From assembly GCA_014706295.1 (NCBI GenBank), contig JACSVZ010000002.1, positions 57,497,617 to 57,561,616 on the forward strand: DNA of 64,000 nt, read 5' to 3'. Made by a program: the position numbers and the translations under genes. Below, in pieces: positions 50,001 to 61,557 of the stretch. The notes beneath the pieces are model-generated. The model saw only the letters and a program-made list of their open reading frames with translations, was not told the DNA's origin and ran no database searches. This stretch comes from Lycocorax pyrrhopterus obiensis. Lineage: Eukaryota > Chordata > Aves > Passeriformes > Paradisaeidae. Every line of letters begins with the position of its first letter. Positions within the stretch are counted from its first letter, which is position 1.

Positions 50001-53000
50001 AGAAGTTAAACTGTGTCAGTAAGTCTATCTCAAGCAGACTGTACACTTGAAGCAGCAGCATTTCTCCTTTCATCTCTTATGACACCTGCATTTTGGAACA
50101 CGCACAATACCTAGATTGTTGACTGCAGTGTGGGTGTGGAGAACATCTGGTCAAGCATCTCTTCTCTTTTTATGAAGAAGTCCTGGGAGCTAGATTTTTC
50201 CTTCATTTCCTCCTCCCTCTAATCCCCCTGTTCTCTTTAAATTCCATAAGATTTTTATTGCCAGACCACTGTATAATGTCTAACTAGTACATAAAAGATA
50301 TGAACACATCTCTGGATAAGAGCTTTGTAAAAGGAAACCTATCAGCTATCTACCCTTCCTCTATTATGTTTAACAAGATGTCTTAATTAGTAAAGGGAAG
50401 TGTTTGGCAACTGTTTCTGTAATACCATCAATACATGTTCTTTCATTATGTATGTCTCTGATACCAAAGAAACGTCTCAATTCAGTTGACTTCCCAACAA
50501 AGCATTAGTTATTTCTCCTTTGGTTTCCTAGTTTTATCTGCTTTCAAGTTCAGTTTGTTTTGTCACACTCAATTCAGATTGCCATCTTCAGACAAGCAGC
50601 ACAGGGTGGCATTTGCAAGGAATCCAGTAGAATTTTGTTCTTTCTAAGACTGAACACTTGGCGTAAGAGTCTGAAGAGCTGGAAAACACCTGAAATGTTC
50701 ATGTCTAGCCCCAAATCAGAAGGAAGTCTGCATGAAATTTTCATTAAACTATGTTTTTACAGACAGTTGACAAATAATGCTGAGACCTTAATCCTTGCCT
50801 TTGAGAAAGCAGGGATTTTACAAAGTATCTTTTCAATTAAGTATTATATCAACTGACTTAATTGTAAATCTGAATATTCCTCCTCTGAAAAACAAGAACA
50901 TATTGAGGAAATTCAACTTTCTCTTTACTTCCGAAGTTCATTGTACATAAAATTTCAAGGTTGGCAAAAAGAGCAGAGACACCAAAATTAAGGGATGCTT
51001 TGTAAATGAGGATTTAGCCCTCAATCAAAGATGAGCTAGGTATCTCTAGGTTACTGTGAAGGTTTTTTCATTTGGTTGTTTGGAGGATTTTTTTTTCTGA
51101 AGGAGGAAAAGTGTTGCAAAGTAACACGAGTTTTAAAATGGGATTATAAGGGAAGCTCACATTCTTGACAGTTATATTTTGGGTACTATAACCACATGTA
51201 TTACAAGGAATTACACTAAAAAATTGGGATTTCTCCATTAAGTGACCATGAAGCTGAAAGGAGAGCTACTTCAAAGACAACTCTATTTCCCATGTCTTGT
51301 CCCTGTAGCAAACACAGCCACCACAAAAACATACCAAAAGGTATGAATTCAGCTAAGGCACTAGAGAAGAGAGCTGAATATGAAGAAGGTGGGAGGATGA
51401 AGTGGAAGGGGAAATAAAATACATTCTTTTTCTGCTTCCATAATATGGGAAGACATGGGATTCTCTGAAGCACAGTGCCTCTCATTTGTTTCTCTTCTGT
51501 TTTCTATTGTTTAGAACTGACTGTAGAGATTCAGTACATGACTTTTGTCTCTCCCTCTCCTCCCAGTAAAACTGAATAAACAGGAAAAAAATGCAAAGGC
51601 TCTAGAATAAACAGTACATGTAAATGTGAAAATTCAGATTTGGTACAGCTTTACAAACATTGCTACTTTGCATATGTAGCACTTGGTCTTGTCCAAGTAG
51701 AACAGTTCCATCAATAATACTAAAGTTTGGGATGTAAGTGAAATTCAGCTCTTAGCTATAGGTACATGTTGAGGTTTTTCGTTTTGCTTTTTTTTTCTTT
51801 ATAAATTTCTAATGTGACTTTCCAGATACATTGGTATCCATCTTGTGATTGCCCAGTACAGCTCTGAACCAAATTCTGTCATTCATATGACTGTATTTTC
51901 ATGCGGTGCCCAGTGGTTAAGACAGTGCAGACTGCTATGTTTTTAGCAAAAGCTGTTAGACCGACCTGACCTTTGACACATCACTGGCTTTCTACTTGCA
52001 AAGGTGATCCAGCTACATCTTTGTTGGTGTTAATTTTTCATTTACAGTGCTTTTGGTCAAAGTGTCTTGATGCTGCATTAATCTTGATTAATGCTATTTA
52101 AAAATAAATACTAAGTTCAACAATTGTGTATTTAAAAAAAGGGTGATTACTTCTATTTCGTGACACTGTAGGTATCTCCTTGTATTAACAGGACTTCAAA
52201 ATGGTGCACCACATCTTGTGTAACATTATAAAAGAAAGAAGAGAAAGGAAAAAAAAAGTCTTTCTGATTGTGAGAATCAAAATTCAGCTTGATGAAAATG
52301 GTCTTGCCACAGTCTGAAATACAACTTACACTGGTATTAGTGTGTGAGAGGTGTACAACTCTGGTGAAGGAAAAACTTGTTCTCTTTTATTCCTTCAATC
52401 CCCTAATTCCCTTTGCTGCATTTTACTTATTTTCTTATAGCATTTCCTATGCATTTTCATTTCAGTTTTGAAAGCAACATGCTATAAATGCTCACCCCAG
52501 CTGAAAAGCTACCTGTATACATAGAGTGTGAAAGGAAGAAAGCCTCCTCTTTCTGCTAGACCTAATCTGATACGTGCTACCAGACAATCCCAAGGATTTT
52601 TGGACTTCATCATGTACAAACAGTTATTAAAACCAAAATTTACGACAAAGTAACAGCAAGATTTCCTGCAATAGTCTGGGGAAAAACCAAACCAAAGCAA
52701 ACCAAACCAAAGCAAAGCAAACCAAAACCAATCTGAAACAAAACCTCAAAAAAAAACCAACAAAAAACCCACCGTGAAACCAAACACGCAGTATACTGGG
52801 CTTGATCAATTCCCCCTTTGTAGATGGGCTCGTGCAGTCCGTAATTCAATCCTGGACAACCTGCGACCTCTTTCGGTCAATTAACAAAATGATCACGAAG
52901 ACGAAGACTGAAAAGCCTTGGTAGTCACCCATTGGGGAATTAAGCAAGGCTGACCTCTCTTCTAAAGAATCTTTAATTTCCCAAGGAAAAGTGTCTACTG

Positions 53001-54235
53001 TTACACTATATTATTCACAAATAAAACCAGATTTTTTTTATCCTGCTATGTACGATGCTCCTTTCAAGATGCTAATTGAAAGGTATAAGTACTGAATTAA
53101 GAATAGAGAAACTGAATAGGTGATTCTAATTATATAAAAATATGACTTGTAAAAAGTGCAGTTTTCAAGATTAACAGTATCATGGCCAGTACCTTGAGCA
53201 ATAACATATATACTTCTCTCTTCCACTTGAATTTTGACACATTAGAACAGCTGATGAATTACCGGAAGATGAGCTTCAGTGTTAATGATGAAGGGGTTGA
53301 AAGTAGAACAGTAATCTGGCTCTTGTCATTCCCATGGCAGAACATATTTGTATAAGCCAGTATCTGTGAGCATTGCTGGTTTTATTTTTCATGAGGAGTA
53401 AGCTTCTCTGACTGAAACACCATATATTTGTCTATATATACACCTCACCATTCTCTTCCTCATGAGAGTGCAGTAGAGCTTCAGAAAGAACGGTCACAAA
53501 TTTTGGCATTGCCAATTCATATTTTCTCAATCAAAGTTAAGCCAAGTTAACAGGGGGAGCAAAATATGCCTAGCAAAGTGGGAACAGAATTTGCAGTGGC
53601 CTGAACACAAATACATGCACAGTGCAAAATCCACGTAGAATTTCGATGTTGAGGGGTTGGAGAGATGGGTTGTTTGGGGTTTTTTTCCCTAGATTTGTCA
53701 GGACATTGCAATGGAAACCGTTTTCTTATAGATGGAACGAAAAGTTTTAAGAGTTCAGAGGGCACTTAAAAAAAAATGTTAAGGGAGGCACATCCACGAA
53801 GATGGGGCAAGATACGGACCGAGTCCTGGGCCAGACAGCAACATCTGGAAAACGTGGGTGGGGTGCGTGAGTGCGTGGGTGCGGTCATGCTCATACATTT
53901 CCCCCCAGTCTTCCTTGGAAACGCAGCTGTCATTTGAGCTGTAATCCGGTCTCAAGGTATGCCCCGAACCTGCGGGGCAGGCGGGTGTATGCGAGCGCGA
54001 GCACATGCACACCTTTTCCAGGGCCCGGGCTTTGAGCCCCAAAGTGGACAGGATTGTAGCCAGGAGTCCAAAAAAGGGCACTCTCCGAGAGCTTCTCTCG
54101 CCTTCCTCGGTGCCAAGGAAACACGCACGGACACGGAGACGCACACACGCACAGAGACCACTTTTTCTTGAAACTAGAGGCATACGACGTGGCCCTCTCG
54201 CCAGAGCCATACCACGCACAGCTGATTTCTAAGAA
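47009..54235. other. Intergenic, upstream of IGFBP3, no gene seen
   Basis: About 7 kb, AT-rich at first and turning GC-richer after about 53.8 kb towards the promoter. No gene is recognised. Any proximal enhancers of IGFBP3 would be expected here but cannot be identified from one sequence. Confidence 0.6.
52684..52770. repeat. (CAAAC/CAAAG)n low-complexity tract
   Basis: Pentamer-like ACCAA/AGCAA units followed by A runs with no G or T over long stretches. Antisense Phe/Leu/Gly/Trp-rich open frames crossing it are artefacts of composition. Confidence 0.85.
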
Positions 54236-54376
54236 GTGCCCATAAACCCCCGGCAGGGCCGCGTCCCCCCCTACTCCCCCCGCACCGCACCGCACCGCCC
54301 CACAGCGCTGCGTGACCGAACCCTGGATCCGGCGAGGGCCGGCGCTCCCTGCCGCGCCGCGCGTTATTCATGGCGC

Positions 54377-54384
54377 GGGGCGGG
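54377..54384 (+). promoter_or_regulatory. GC box (Sp1-type)
   Basis: GGGGCGGG about 17 bases upstream of the TATA box, in the core promoter of IGFBP3. Confidence 0.6.
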
Positions 54385-54400
54385 CCGGCGACCGCGGCGC

Positions 54401-54407
54401 TATATAG
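54401..54407 (+). promoter_or_regulatory. IGFBP3: TATA box of IGFBP3
   Basis: TATATAG within strongly GC-rich DNA, the only good TATA motif in the island. It predicts transcription starting around 54428-54433. That gives a leader of about 630 bases before the initiator codon at 55063, longer than I would expect from mammalian IGFBP3. A second, TATA-less start closer to the coding region is therefore possible. Confidence 0.65.
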
Positions 54408-54429
54408 GGCGGACGAACGGCACGGGGGA

Positions 54430-55062
54430 CAGCTGGGTGCGGAGTGGCGGGGAGTGGAGCAGGGCAGCGCGGCTGGCAGGCGGCACGGGGAATAAAACGA
54501 AGGGAACCTCGCTTTTTCTTTCACCCCATCTCTATTTTTCCCTTCTCGGTACTTTCTCCTTTTCTGAAACGTTTTTGGACTAAGTTTTCTTCAGACCGCC
54601 TGGGCTTGGCTTTTTTTTTTTTTTTCTTTTAACTTTTGCAAAGGGGGGTTTTCCTTTTTTTTCCTGAGTGTTGTGTGTGGCAAAAAAAGAGAAAAGTTAC
54701 TGTCGAGCCAAGTAATTCAGGCGCTCTGCAGGGAGGAGGGGGGAGAAGAGAAGGAAAAAGTTGCCTTTGTTACTACCGGGCTTTTGCTGCCTTGATGTGA
54801 CTGCGGGCAGGCGACTGCAAAGAGGGCCGGCGTGCGAGTGCCGGCAGCGCGGCTCCCCGCCTCCTCACGCCGGCAGGCTCGCGAGCGGCCGGCGGCTCCG
54901 CTCCCTGCAGCCCCCGCGGAGACGGCTCGGGCTGCGCCGCTCCGCTCCGCTCCGCTCCCTCCGCCCGCGGCGGCGCGTGAGCGCCCGCGCGGAGCTCTGC
55001 CCGTCCCGCGCCCGGCCGGGGTGCGCGGGGGCGGCTCCCGGCGGCCCCCTCCGCCGGTTGCC
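54430..55062 (+). other. IGFBP3: Presumed IGFBP3 5' untranslated leader
   Basis: Inferred from TATA position to initiator codon, unspliced. It contains a poly-T stretch (54611-54625), a (CTCCG)n pentamer run near 54942-54959 and extremely GC-rich final 200 bases. By hand scan it holds exactly one upstream ATG (54795), directly followed by TGA. Length and start are inference. Confidence 0.5.
54795..54800 (+). promoter_or_regulatory. Start-stop upstream ORF (ATG-TGA)
   Basis: The only ATG between the predicted transcription start and the IGFBP3 initiator, with an immediate stop codon. Its context is weak (T at -3). Minimal start-stop elements can stall ribosomes and lower downstream translation, but whether it is in the mature mRNA depends on the true start site. 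Confidence 0.5.
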
Positions 55063-55447
55063 ATGGTGCCGCGGCCCGGCGTGCTGTGGGCAGTGGCGGC
55101 GGCGGCACTGGCGCTGCTGGTCCGGCGGGCGGCGGCGGCGCTGGCGGGGCCGGTGGTCCGCTGCGAGCCTTGCGACTCGCGGGCGCTGCAGCAGTGCAAG
55201 CCCCTGCAGCCCGACTGCGCCGAAAGGGTGCGGGAGCCGGGCTGCGGCTGCTGCCTCACCTGCGCCCTGCGCTCGGGGCAGCCCTGCGGCATCTACACGG
55301 AGCGCTGCGGCGCGGGGCTCAGCTGCCAGCCGCGGCGGGAAGAGGCGCGGCCGCTGCAGTCGCTGCTCGAGGGCCGCGGGATCTGCACCAACGCTACGGC
55401 CGGCGGCAAACTGCGGGCCTTCCTGCTGCCGGGACCGCATGCTGCAG
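55063..55447 (+). CDS. IGFBP3: IGFBP3 coding exon 1: signal peptide and IGF-binding N-domain
   Basis: Encodes residues 1-128 plus one base of codon 129 of insulin-like growth factor binding protein 3. This secreted carrier binds IGF-1 and IGF-2 and, with the acid-labile subunit, forms the large circulating IGF complex. The start ATG has a good Kozak context (TTGCCATGG). Residues 1-28 form a hydrophobic Ala/Leu signal peptide; cleavage is probably after ALA (28). The mature part opens GPVVRCEPCD and carries all 12 cysteines of the IGFBP N-domain (34, 37, 45, 52, 61, 63, 64, 67, 75, 82, 88, 108), including the family signature GCGCCLTC at 60-67. An N-glycosylation sequon NAT lies at 110-112. 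The exon ends CAG with donor GTAAGG (phase 1). GPVVRCEPCD and GIYTERCG are typical of IGFBP3 rather than other IGFBPs. Third positions are almost all G/C. Confidence 0.96.
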
Positions 55448-56132
55448 GTAAGGGGCTGCGGCCGGGGTGGAAGGCGAAGGGGTGGCTTTCCTGCCCGCCG
55501 CTCTCCCTCTTCGCTGCTTTCTTGGTTTTTTTTGTTGTGCTTTTTTTTTGGTTTTGGTTTTTTTTTTTTTTTGTGTCGCTTTCTTTTGTTTTAAGTTACA
55601 AAGGGAGCAGCACGAGCGAGGAGGCGTGGGCTTGCCCGCGGCAGAGCTCTGTCTCCGGAAACGGCCCTCGCTCGCTGTCCGCCTGCTGCCGGCCCGTGGG
55701 CGGGGGGCTCTGCTGGCAGCCACGTAGCCGAGCCTGGGATCGTCTTGAACGAGGTGTGCTTTGGCCGAAGGAAAGGACAGTTTACCTCTTCCACCTTATT
55801 TATGTATATACTGGTTTTCTCCAACCCGTGCTGAGAAGTAGCTCCTCGCAAAAGAGGCAGAGTTGCTTTTTAAAAAAAAAAAAAAGAAAAAGGGGGAGTG
55901 GGGGAGGGATTGCATGCGACTTCTGCGGGTGCGTGGGACTGCTAGACTACAGAGTCTGGATGGAGAGAGAGGGTGAAATCTTCGCCGTTTGTCCCCGGTG
56001 TACCTGGAAAGAGAGTGAGCAAAAAACTCGAGAGTGAGCCCTTACTCCTGCACAGCAGCGTGGGTAAGTCAGGGAAGTCTAAACACAGAGAGGCAAAGAA
56101 AGAAAAGACCAAAAAAAGAAAACAAAACACCA

Positions 56133-56159
56133 CCCCCCCCCCAAAAAAAAAAAAAAAAA
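56133..56159. repeat. C-run plus A-run
   Basis: Ten C directly followed by about 17 A. It is an assembly-error-prone homopolymer pair in intron 1. Confidence 0.9.
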
Positions 56160-58741
56160 CCCAAACAAACGGAACACAAATTTAAATATCCCTTTGGGCT
56201 GGAAAGGTGGTTGTTCAGAACAAAGCGTTTCCACAACAGTGTTTAAGAGGACGTTGTTTTTTTGTCTGCACTGCAAATAAATCTTCGGTCAAACGAAGAT
56301 TTCCTGTACCTCTTCCATGTCTTGTAAGTGAGATGTTCACAGAACGGGTTATGTTTGAAAAGGAAGGGACGGCTGGAAAAAGTTCTGTTAGCATGCACGT
56401 TTTGAAACTTAAGACAGGGAAAGTTGGGATTCAGATCGAGAGAGCACAGTCCCTCTATGCAAGCATTTAATTAAACTGTTTGCTAACCAACAGCAAGTAT
56501 GTTAACATTTATTTAATAGAAAAGTGTGTCAAAAGGCTTTCCACTGTTTGCGTTTTTAAAAAGCCAGAAGATTTTCTGCTAGGTTGTGGAGGCTCTTTGA
56601 GTAGCCATTCCTTAGCTGAGAAAGTGGCACCAGTGCTCCAGTTAACTGCCTGTTAGAAGAATAGGAGATGCCTTATAATAATTATTTATGTGCTGCTTCC
56701 AAGCTGTGACAATTTGAATGAGAGTTTGAGGTATTAACTGAAGTTTTTAATCTCCTTGGAACATTGAGCAGCTTCCTTCATTACATGAGCTTGGTTCATC
56801 CTATGTATCCTTGGAGTAACACTGGGAATAAGAGGCATGTCCTCAGTACTTAGACGGTGGTGGTGTTTAATCTAGGGCTAGTGCTTTCAACAGTGACTGT
56901 TAGAGAAGGTGAAGGGGAAAGACAGAGTTGTACATAGCTGAAAATCTTTCCATTTTCAGCTGAATTCTTATTTCTGCATTCTTGGCTGAGGGAGAACTCT
57001 GGTTTTGAAATCAGTAGGAACTTTTGATTCCTTAAAAAATGCATAGTAGGACCCTTACAGTTCACATTCAAGGAGTGAAGGTTGCAAACCTGGTGTACAA
57101 GAAGGAAGAAGTACCCAGAACCTAGATGACACATAGTGCCCACCTCCTCATGAGGACCACGCCACTTCCAGCTCTAAAGCCAACAGTCCCTGGTATACAC
57201 CCTCTCTGAGCAGGATCACATAATCTCCTTTACACACAGCTAGGTCCTGCATCATGTGCTATACTGTTGGTCATTCCTACTTCATAGAAATTGCTAGAAG
57301 TTGGTATAGGGTAGAGTATGTTACAGTAGCATTGTAACAGAAACTGTAGTAGGCCACTGACTTTCCAGTTGTTTTTATTGGGCACAGAAGTGTTAAATAG
57401 TAGTGTGCATTTGCAACCCTTTTAATATCTTTTAAAAAAAAATGTGGTTAACTCTCATGGCAGTTCTGTTTCTCTTATGAGGATGTAAAGCTAACATGGC
57501 ACCAAGTTTTGTGAAACTGAGTTAATCAAATATGCTTTACAGTTTAAAATGCGGCAATATGACAATTTTAATCTGAAGTGTAAGAAGTCCTATTGAACTA
57601 TGATGGCCTATCTAAACTGAAATGACCAGACATGGTCATGGATACTCAATGCACGTTGAGAATATTTTCTACTTATTTTTTGGTAGAAGAGAAAAACCAA
57701 TGAACTGGACTGATTGCAGAAAACCTAGATTCAGGTTTATAACATTTTAGTGACTCATTTCTTGCAAATTTCATTGAGAGTGTGGGGGAAAAAATACTAC
57801 TGTTTCAAAACAGGACATTAAACTACCAAAAATATGTTCAAATACCGCTGAGAATCTGAGTTAAACCCACGAAAGCCAAGAAATTTGGACTTAGGACTTA
57901 AACTTCCTTAATCCATTTGCACTGTGATTTAGATTTTCCTGGTCAATTAAGTCCATTGCCAGCAGTGGCTGCACTAAAACCACCAGTACCAAAACGTTAA
58001 CTCAGATCCCTCTTCCTCTTATGTTCCTTTCCCCATTCCTGTGTATTGGCAGTGCCGCTGCACTCCCTGTGTTGAAATATTTAGCATCAATGAACTATGT
58101 GAACATGGACTTTTAGCACTGAATTTCTCAGCTTTTGTGATTTTTTTTTTTTAGTGAGTCATCAAGTATAGTTTTAGTATTGGATATTATCATTGTGCAC
58201 TCCCAGCAGGATGATTTCCTTAAAAAAAAAAAAAAAAAGAAGGTGGTCAGCAGCTAAGACAACGACTAGTGGGGCTTAGCTATTACTTATCTCTTAGGAA
58301 TACCTTAACTGGAAAAATTCCCTGGAGGAAATGCAAGTAGTTACAGTTGCGCTGCAGGAGTCTCCTAACAGGGAGAAATGCAGCATAGACAAATGCCTTA
58401 GAAGGTACAGGAACACTGAACTTATGGTGTATGGTAGAAAAATCTGCTTCTCCTGACTTTTTTTGGATGGTAGTTTAAAGAGAAAATATCTTTGAAGCTC
58501 AAGCTGAAAATAGTGTTTGTCCTTGGAACCATTACAGAATGAATGACGTTTTTTGACCATTAACTTTAAAATGTGTTTTGTGCACCAATAAATGTTTTTC
58601 ATTTTAATAGCATAGAAATGAAAGTGTGCTATTCTTTTTCTTTCCTGTTCTGTGTGTTGAATAAAGTTAAGGAAAAAAAAGAAATGGCTAATTAGAACCA
58701 GGAAACTCAGCGGGCTAGAGTTGATAGTATTAATGTCTCTT

Positions 58742-58757
58742 AAAAAAAAAAAAAAAA
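58742..58757. repeat. Poly-A tract
   Basis: About 16 A immediately left of the intronic CpG-rich islet. It could be a tail of a retrocopied piece lying to its left, or a simple tract. Confidence 0.8.
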
Positions 58758-58766
58758 GAAAAAATT

Positions 58767-59080
58767 ACGGCCCTGGGACAGGCAGAGCCACGCCGCAGCC
58801 CATAAGTGCCCAAAGCCGGCCTCGTTTTTCAGGGCTTGATGGAGTCAGCAGTGGCGGAGGGCAGGGATCCGCGCCCCGGCGCCGGCGGGGCTGCGTCGGG
58901 CTCCGCTCCTGCGGTGCAGGCCTGCCCCCTGCCGCCGGCTGGCGGCACTGCAGCGGGCAGCCCGGGGCGAGTGGCCGGCGCGGCCGTGGTTCCTGGGGCA
59001 GTGGCCGTGGCTGGTTTCCACGTCCGGGGTACAGCCTGCACAGGCGGTGCAGCTGCGCACTTTGCGGGGCCGCGCTGAGC
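58767..59080. promoter_or_regulatory. CpG-rich islet in IGFBP3 intron 1
   Basis: About 310 bases with roughly 34 CG dinucleotides by hand count, sharply bounded by AT-rich sequence on both sides. No transposon family or protein domain is recognised; open frames on both strands are compositional. Candidates are an intragenic regulatory element or alternative promoter, a GC-rich minisatellite-like relic, or an insertion of unknown origin. There is no TATA box next to it. Confidence 0.5.
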
Positions 59081-59219
59081 ATAGGAATGCTTCAGTTACA
59101 AAACATCGCTTGGCAACAAAGGTGCTGACAATGTGGAATGCTATGTCGTTCATATTTTTGTATATTGCTATTTTGTAAAAAGGAAAATTAAACACGTGCA
59201 CTAATCTAGTGGCTTGTTG

Positions 59220-59574
59220 ATTGAGGGGCGACCTCATTGTAGTCTACAGCTTCCTTACAAGAGGAAGCAGAAGAGCAGGTACTAATCTCTTCTTGCTTGT
59301 GACCCGTGATAAGATCTGAGGGAATGGCATGAAGCTGTGTCAGGGGAGGTAGAAGTTAGATATTAAGAAAAGGTTCTTCACTCAGAGGGTGGGTGGGCTC
59401 CCCAGGGAAGTGGTTGCAACAGCAAGACTGACAGTGTTCAAGAAGTGTTTGGACAATACTGTCAGCCACATGTTTTGATTCTTGATGCTGTCCTGTGCAG
59501 GGCCAGGAGTTGGACTTGATGAGTCTTGTGGGTCTCTTCCAACTCAGGATATTCTATGATTCTGTGTTTCTATG
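59220..59574 (+). mobile_element. CR1 LINE 3' end in IGFBP3 intron 1
   Basis: 5'-truncated CR1 tail in the same orientation as the gene. It has 'gaggggcgacctcattgt', 'agcttccttacaagagg', 'ctccccagggaagtggttgc', 'ggagttggacttgatgag', 'tcttccaactcaggat' and terminal 'attctatgattctgtg'. It ends 62 bases before exon 2. The gene's own acceptor tract survives in the remaining interval. Confidence 0.95.
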
Positions 59575-59636
59575 CCCTTGCAGACACAGCTGGCAGCCAG
59601 GTAACATTGTTTCTTCTGCATTTGTTCTTTTTGAAG

Positions 59637-59863
59637 GAAATTTCAGTGATTCAGAAGAAGACAGGAGTACCAGCAGCATAGAAAATCAGGCCATTCCAAA
59701 TTCTCACAGGGTGCCAGATTCCAAATTGCATCCACCACACATCAAAATCGATATCATCAGGAAAGTGCAAGCCAAAGATACACAACGCTATAAAGTGGAA
59801 TATGATTCGCAGAGTACAGATACATGGAATTTCTCTTCTGAATCCAAACAAGAGACTGAATAT
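59637..59863 (+). CDS. IGFBP3: IGFBP3 coding exon 2: central linker domain
   Basis: 227 bp completing codon 129 (Gly, from G plus GA) and encoding residues 130-204. This is the cysteine-free, variable linker of IGFBP3. It has an acidic serine-rich start (NFSDSEEDRSTSS), a basic patch with KIDIIRKVQAKD, and the IGFBP3-typical block QRYKVEYDSQSTDTWNFSSE ending ETEY. N-glycosylation sequons NFS occur at 130-132 and 193-195; with NAT at 110 this gives the three sites usual for IGFBP3. In IGFBP3 the linker is the target of phosphorylation and proteolysis. Acceptor TTTTTGAAG is preceded by a pyrimidine-rich tract; donor is GTAAGT at 59864 (phase 0). Base composition is ordinary, in sharp contrast with exon 1. 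Confidence 0.95.
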
Positions 59864-61557
59864 GTAAGTATTTTTGTAAATAGGCAGGCATTTGCCAGCA
59901 TATGAATGTGTGTATATATATATATAGGTGCTTGTTGTGCATATGACAAGATAAATAATTATACTAAATAGCTAAAGAGTGGTAATTGTTGCAGCCTTTT
60001 AGGGCATTCTGGCAGTTTAACTGGTAGATCTATTGACTCTGCAAATGCATACACAATCAGCAGACCAAGAAGATTGTGTTCAGGAAACACGTAGGACTAA
60101 CATAATGATGTTTACATCAATACAAGCATGACTTTCACTGAAGTTTCTTAGAGGTCAGAAATTCTTGTGCCCCCGTGTAATTGTCACACTCTTGTGTGAG
60201 TGGACTTGGGACAGGTTTAATAGTGTCATCATTAAACTTGGTTGCAAACAGTGTAATTGAGTTGCAATAATGGAAAAAAGATGTTTCACATTGAGTGTAG
60301 TGGCACTGTGTTCATACACTGACTGGTGCAAATCAACGGAGATAAACTTAGGCTGAGCTGAGGATTAGGATCTTGACTAGTCAGTCACCGTATGACATGC
60401 TGAGCACCGCCTCCACTTGCAGTCGCTGTTTGGTCCTACTGCCTAAATGCAAAGTCTCATGGTCACATGAGCTGCCATTGCTTCTTAGTGACTGCGCCCA
60501 GTGAATTTGCAGGGTAGCCAGTGTGGTGGATCTGAGGGCAAGAATAATTCTCTTCCTGGACATCCAGCTGATAACCTGTGCCTTAGGCCAGATGGCCTGA
60601 AAAATGCGTCTGTATATACTTTGGCATTTCACCAAAACAGGCATGGTGAAAGCAGATAGGGATTCTCATCTTCAAAAGGTTTTGAAACTTGTACGAGGTG
60701 CAAACCTCTGCCTGAAGAGAGTGTGGCTTCCAAGAGAAAGTTCGTTTTTAGTTTGTCACTGATGTCCAGCCATCTGGTAATATCACCTCAGTATCTGCCT
60801 TCCAGTGTGTCCTCCTCCCAAAAATGTGAAGTAAAAGTGCCAACACTAAAAGAATGAAGGCTGGTCACTCTGAGGAAATAGATTCTTAACTAGGATGAGT
60901 AATGATAGTTGGGTCCATGAGCAAAGGTATACCAGTTTACCAAGGCTGCTGGTGTCTTTGAAAACCTGAAATAGGTCCATCAGGGACAGGTGCCTTTGTC
61001 AGCAAATGCTCTTCTAGCTGTGTCTGCATGTTAGCTTTTGATACTGGTCTGGCTGACTTTGGAAGCTTGCTTCAAAATAAAAATTTTTTAAAAACTGTTG
61101 ATCTTTTTGTAGGCCTAATTTGGGACCAAATCTCTGAATGTCTGTCACTTGCAGTCAATGTGTTTGAGCAGTAAGAAAAGCCATTTAAAGCCTGTGTTTA
61201 GAGCTTGTGAGGTCAATACAGAAAGAAAACGTGAAGGCAACAAGGAAAGTCTTTACTGACCAAAAAACTGCATTTTAATCTCCAATAGTACTATAGAGAT
61301 TGTATGCTTTCAGACACTCATAAAACGTACTTTACATGAGCAAAATATTAATGTTACCACTTGAAAGTATACATGTCATTACTTCACTAATTAAAACCAG
61401 CACCAAATGGGTCTTGTGTCAATGCAGCAACTTAAATATTTTTAAACCATGAAACCATGCAAATAAATTTTTTCATGTCTTTGATGAAGAAATGGGCTGG
61501 TGGACCAAGTCAGTGATATACCCAGACAGAAGTGTAGCTAAGCTCAGAGTTTGTAGG

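Larger units (their letters stand above)
54240..55740. promoter_or_regulatory. IGFBP3: IGFBP3 promoter CpG island
   Basis: Very GC- and CpG-rich block covering the promoter, leader, first coding exon and first ~300 bases of intron 1. A TATA-containing promoter within a CpG island is also the known layout of mammalian IGFBP3. The CpG density drops inside a T-rich leader segment (about 54.5-54.7 kb) and rises again around the start codon. Confidence 0.85.
55448..59636 (+). other. IGFBP3: IGFBP3 intron 1
   Basis: 4189 bp, GTAAGG...TTTTTGAAG. It holds T-rich (about 55527-55575), C/A-run (56133-56159) and poly-A (58222-58238, 58742-58757) tracts, a CpG-rich islet and a CR1 copy near the 3' end. 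No additional coding exon was recognised. Confidence 0.9.

Noticed and set aside
52509..52849. Antisense Phe/Leu/Gly/Trp-rich open frames resembling membrane segments
   Set aside because: They are translations of the CAAAC/CAAAG low-complexity tract.
54717..55440. Antisense open frames of up to 191 codons opposite IGFBP3 exon 1
   Set aside because: They are expected from GC-rich sequence with few stop codons; Arg/Ala/Pro-rich, no recognisable domain.
54832..56037. 401-codon open frame spanning IGFBP3 exon 1 and reading into intron 1
   Set aside because: The part before 55063 lacks an ATG and is leader sequence, and the part after 55447 lies beyond a strong GTAAGG donor. Only 55063-55447 is coding.
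58721..59237. Open frames of 90-136 codons on both strands in intron 1
   Set aside because: They coincide with the CpG-rich islet and are Gly/Ala/Pro/Arg-rich on both strands; no domain, no splice support.
59584..59600. Possible 17-base microexon (TTGCAG acceptor before, CAG-GTAAC donor after) just upstream of exon 2
   Set aside because: Use of this acceptor or the microexon would shift the IGFBP3 frame, whereas exon 1 joins exon 2 at 59637 exactly in frame. Most likely a decoy.
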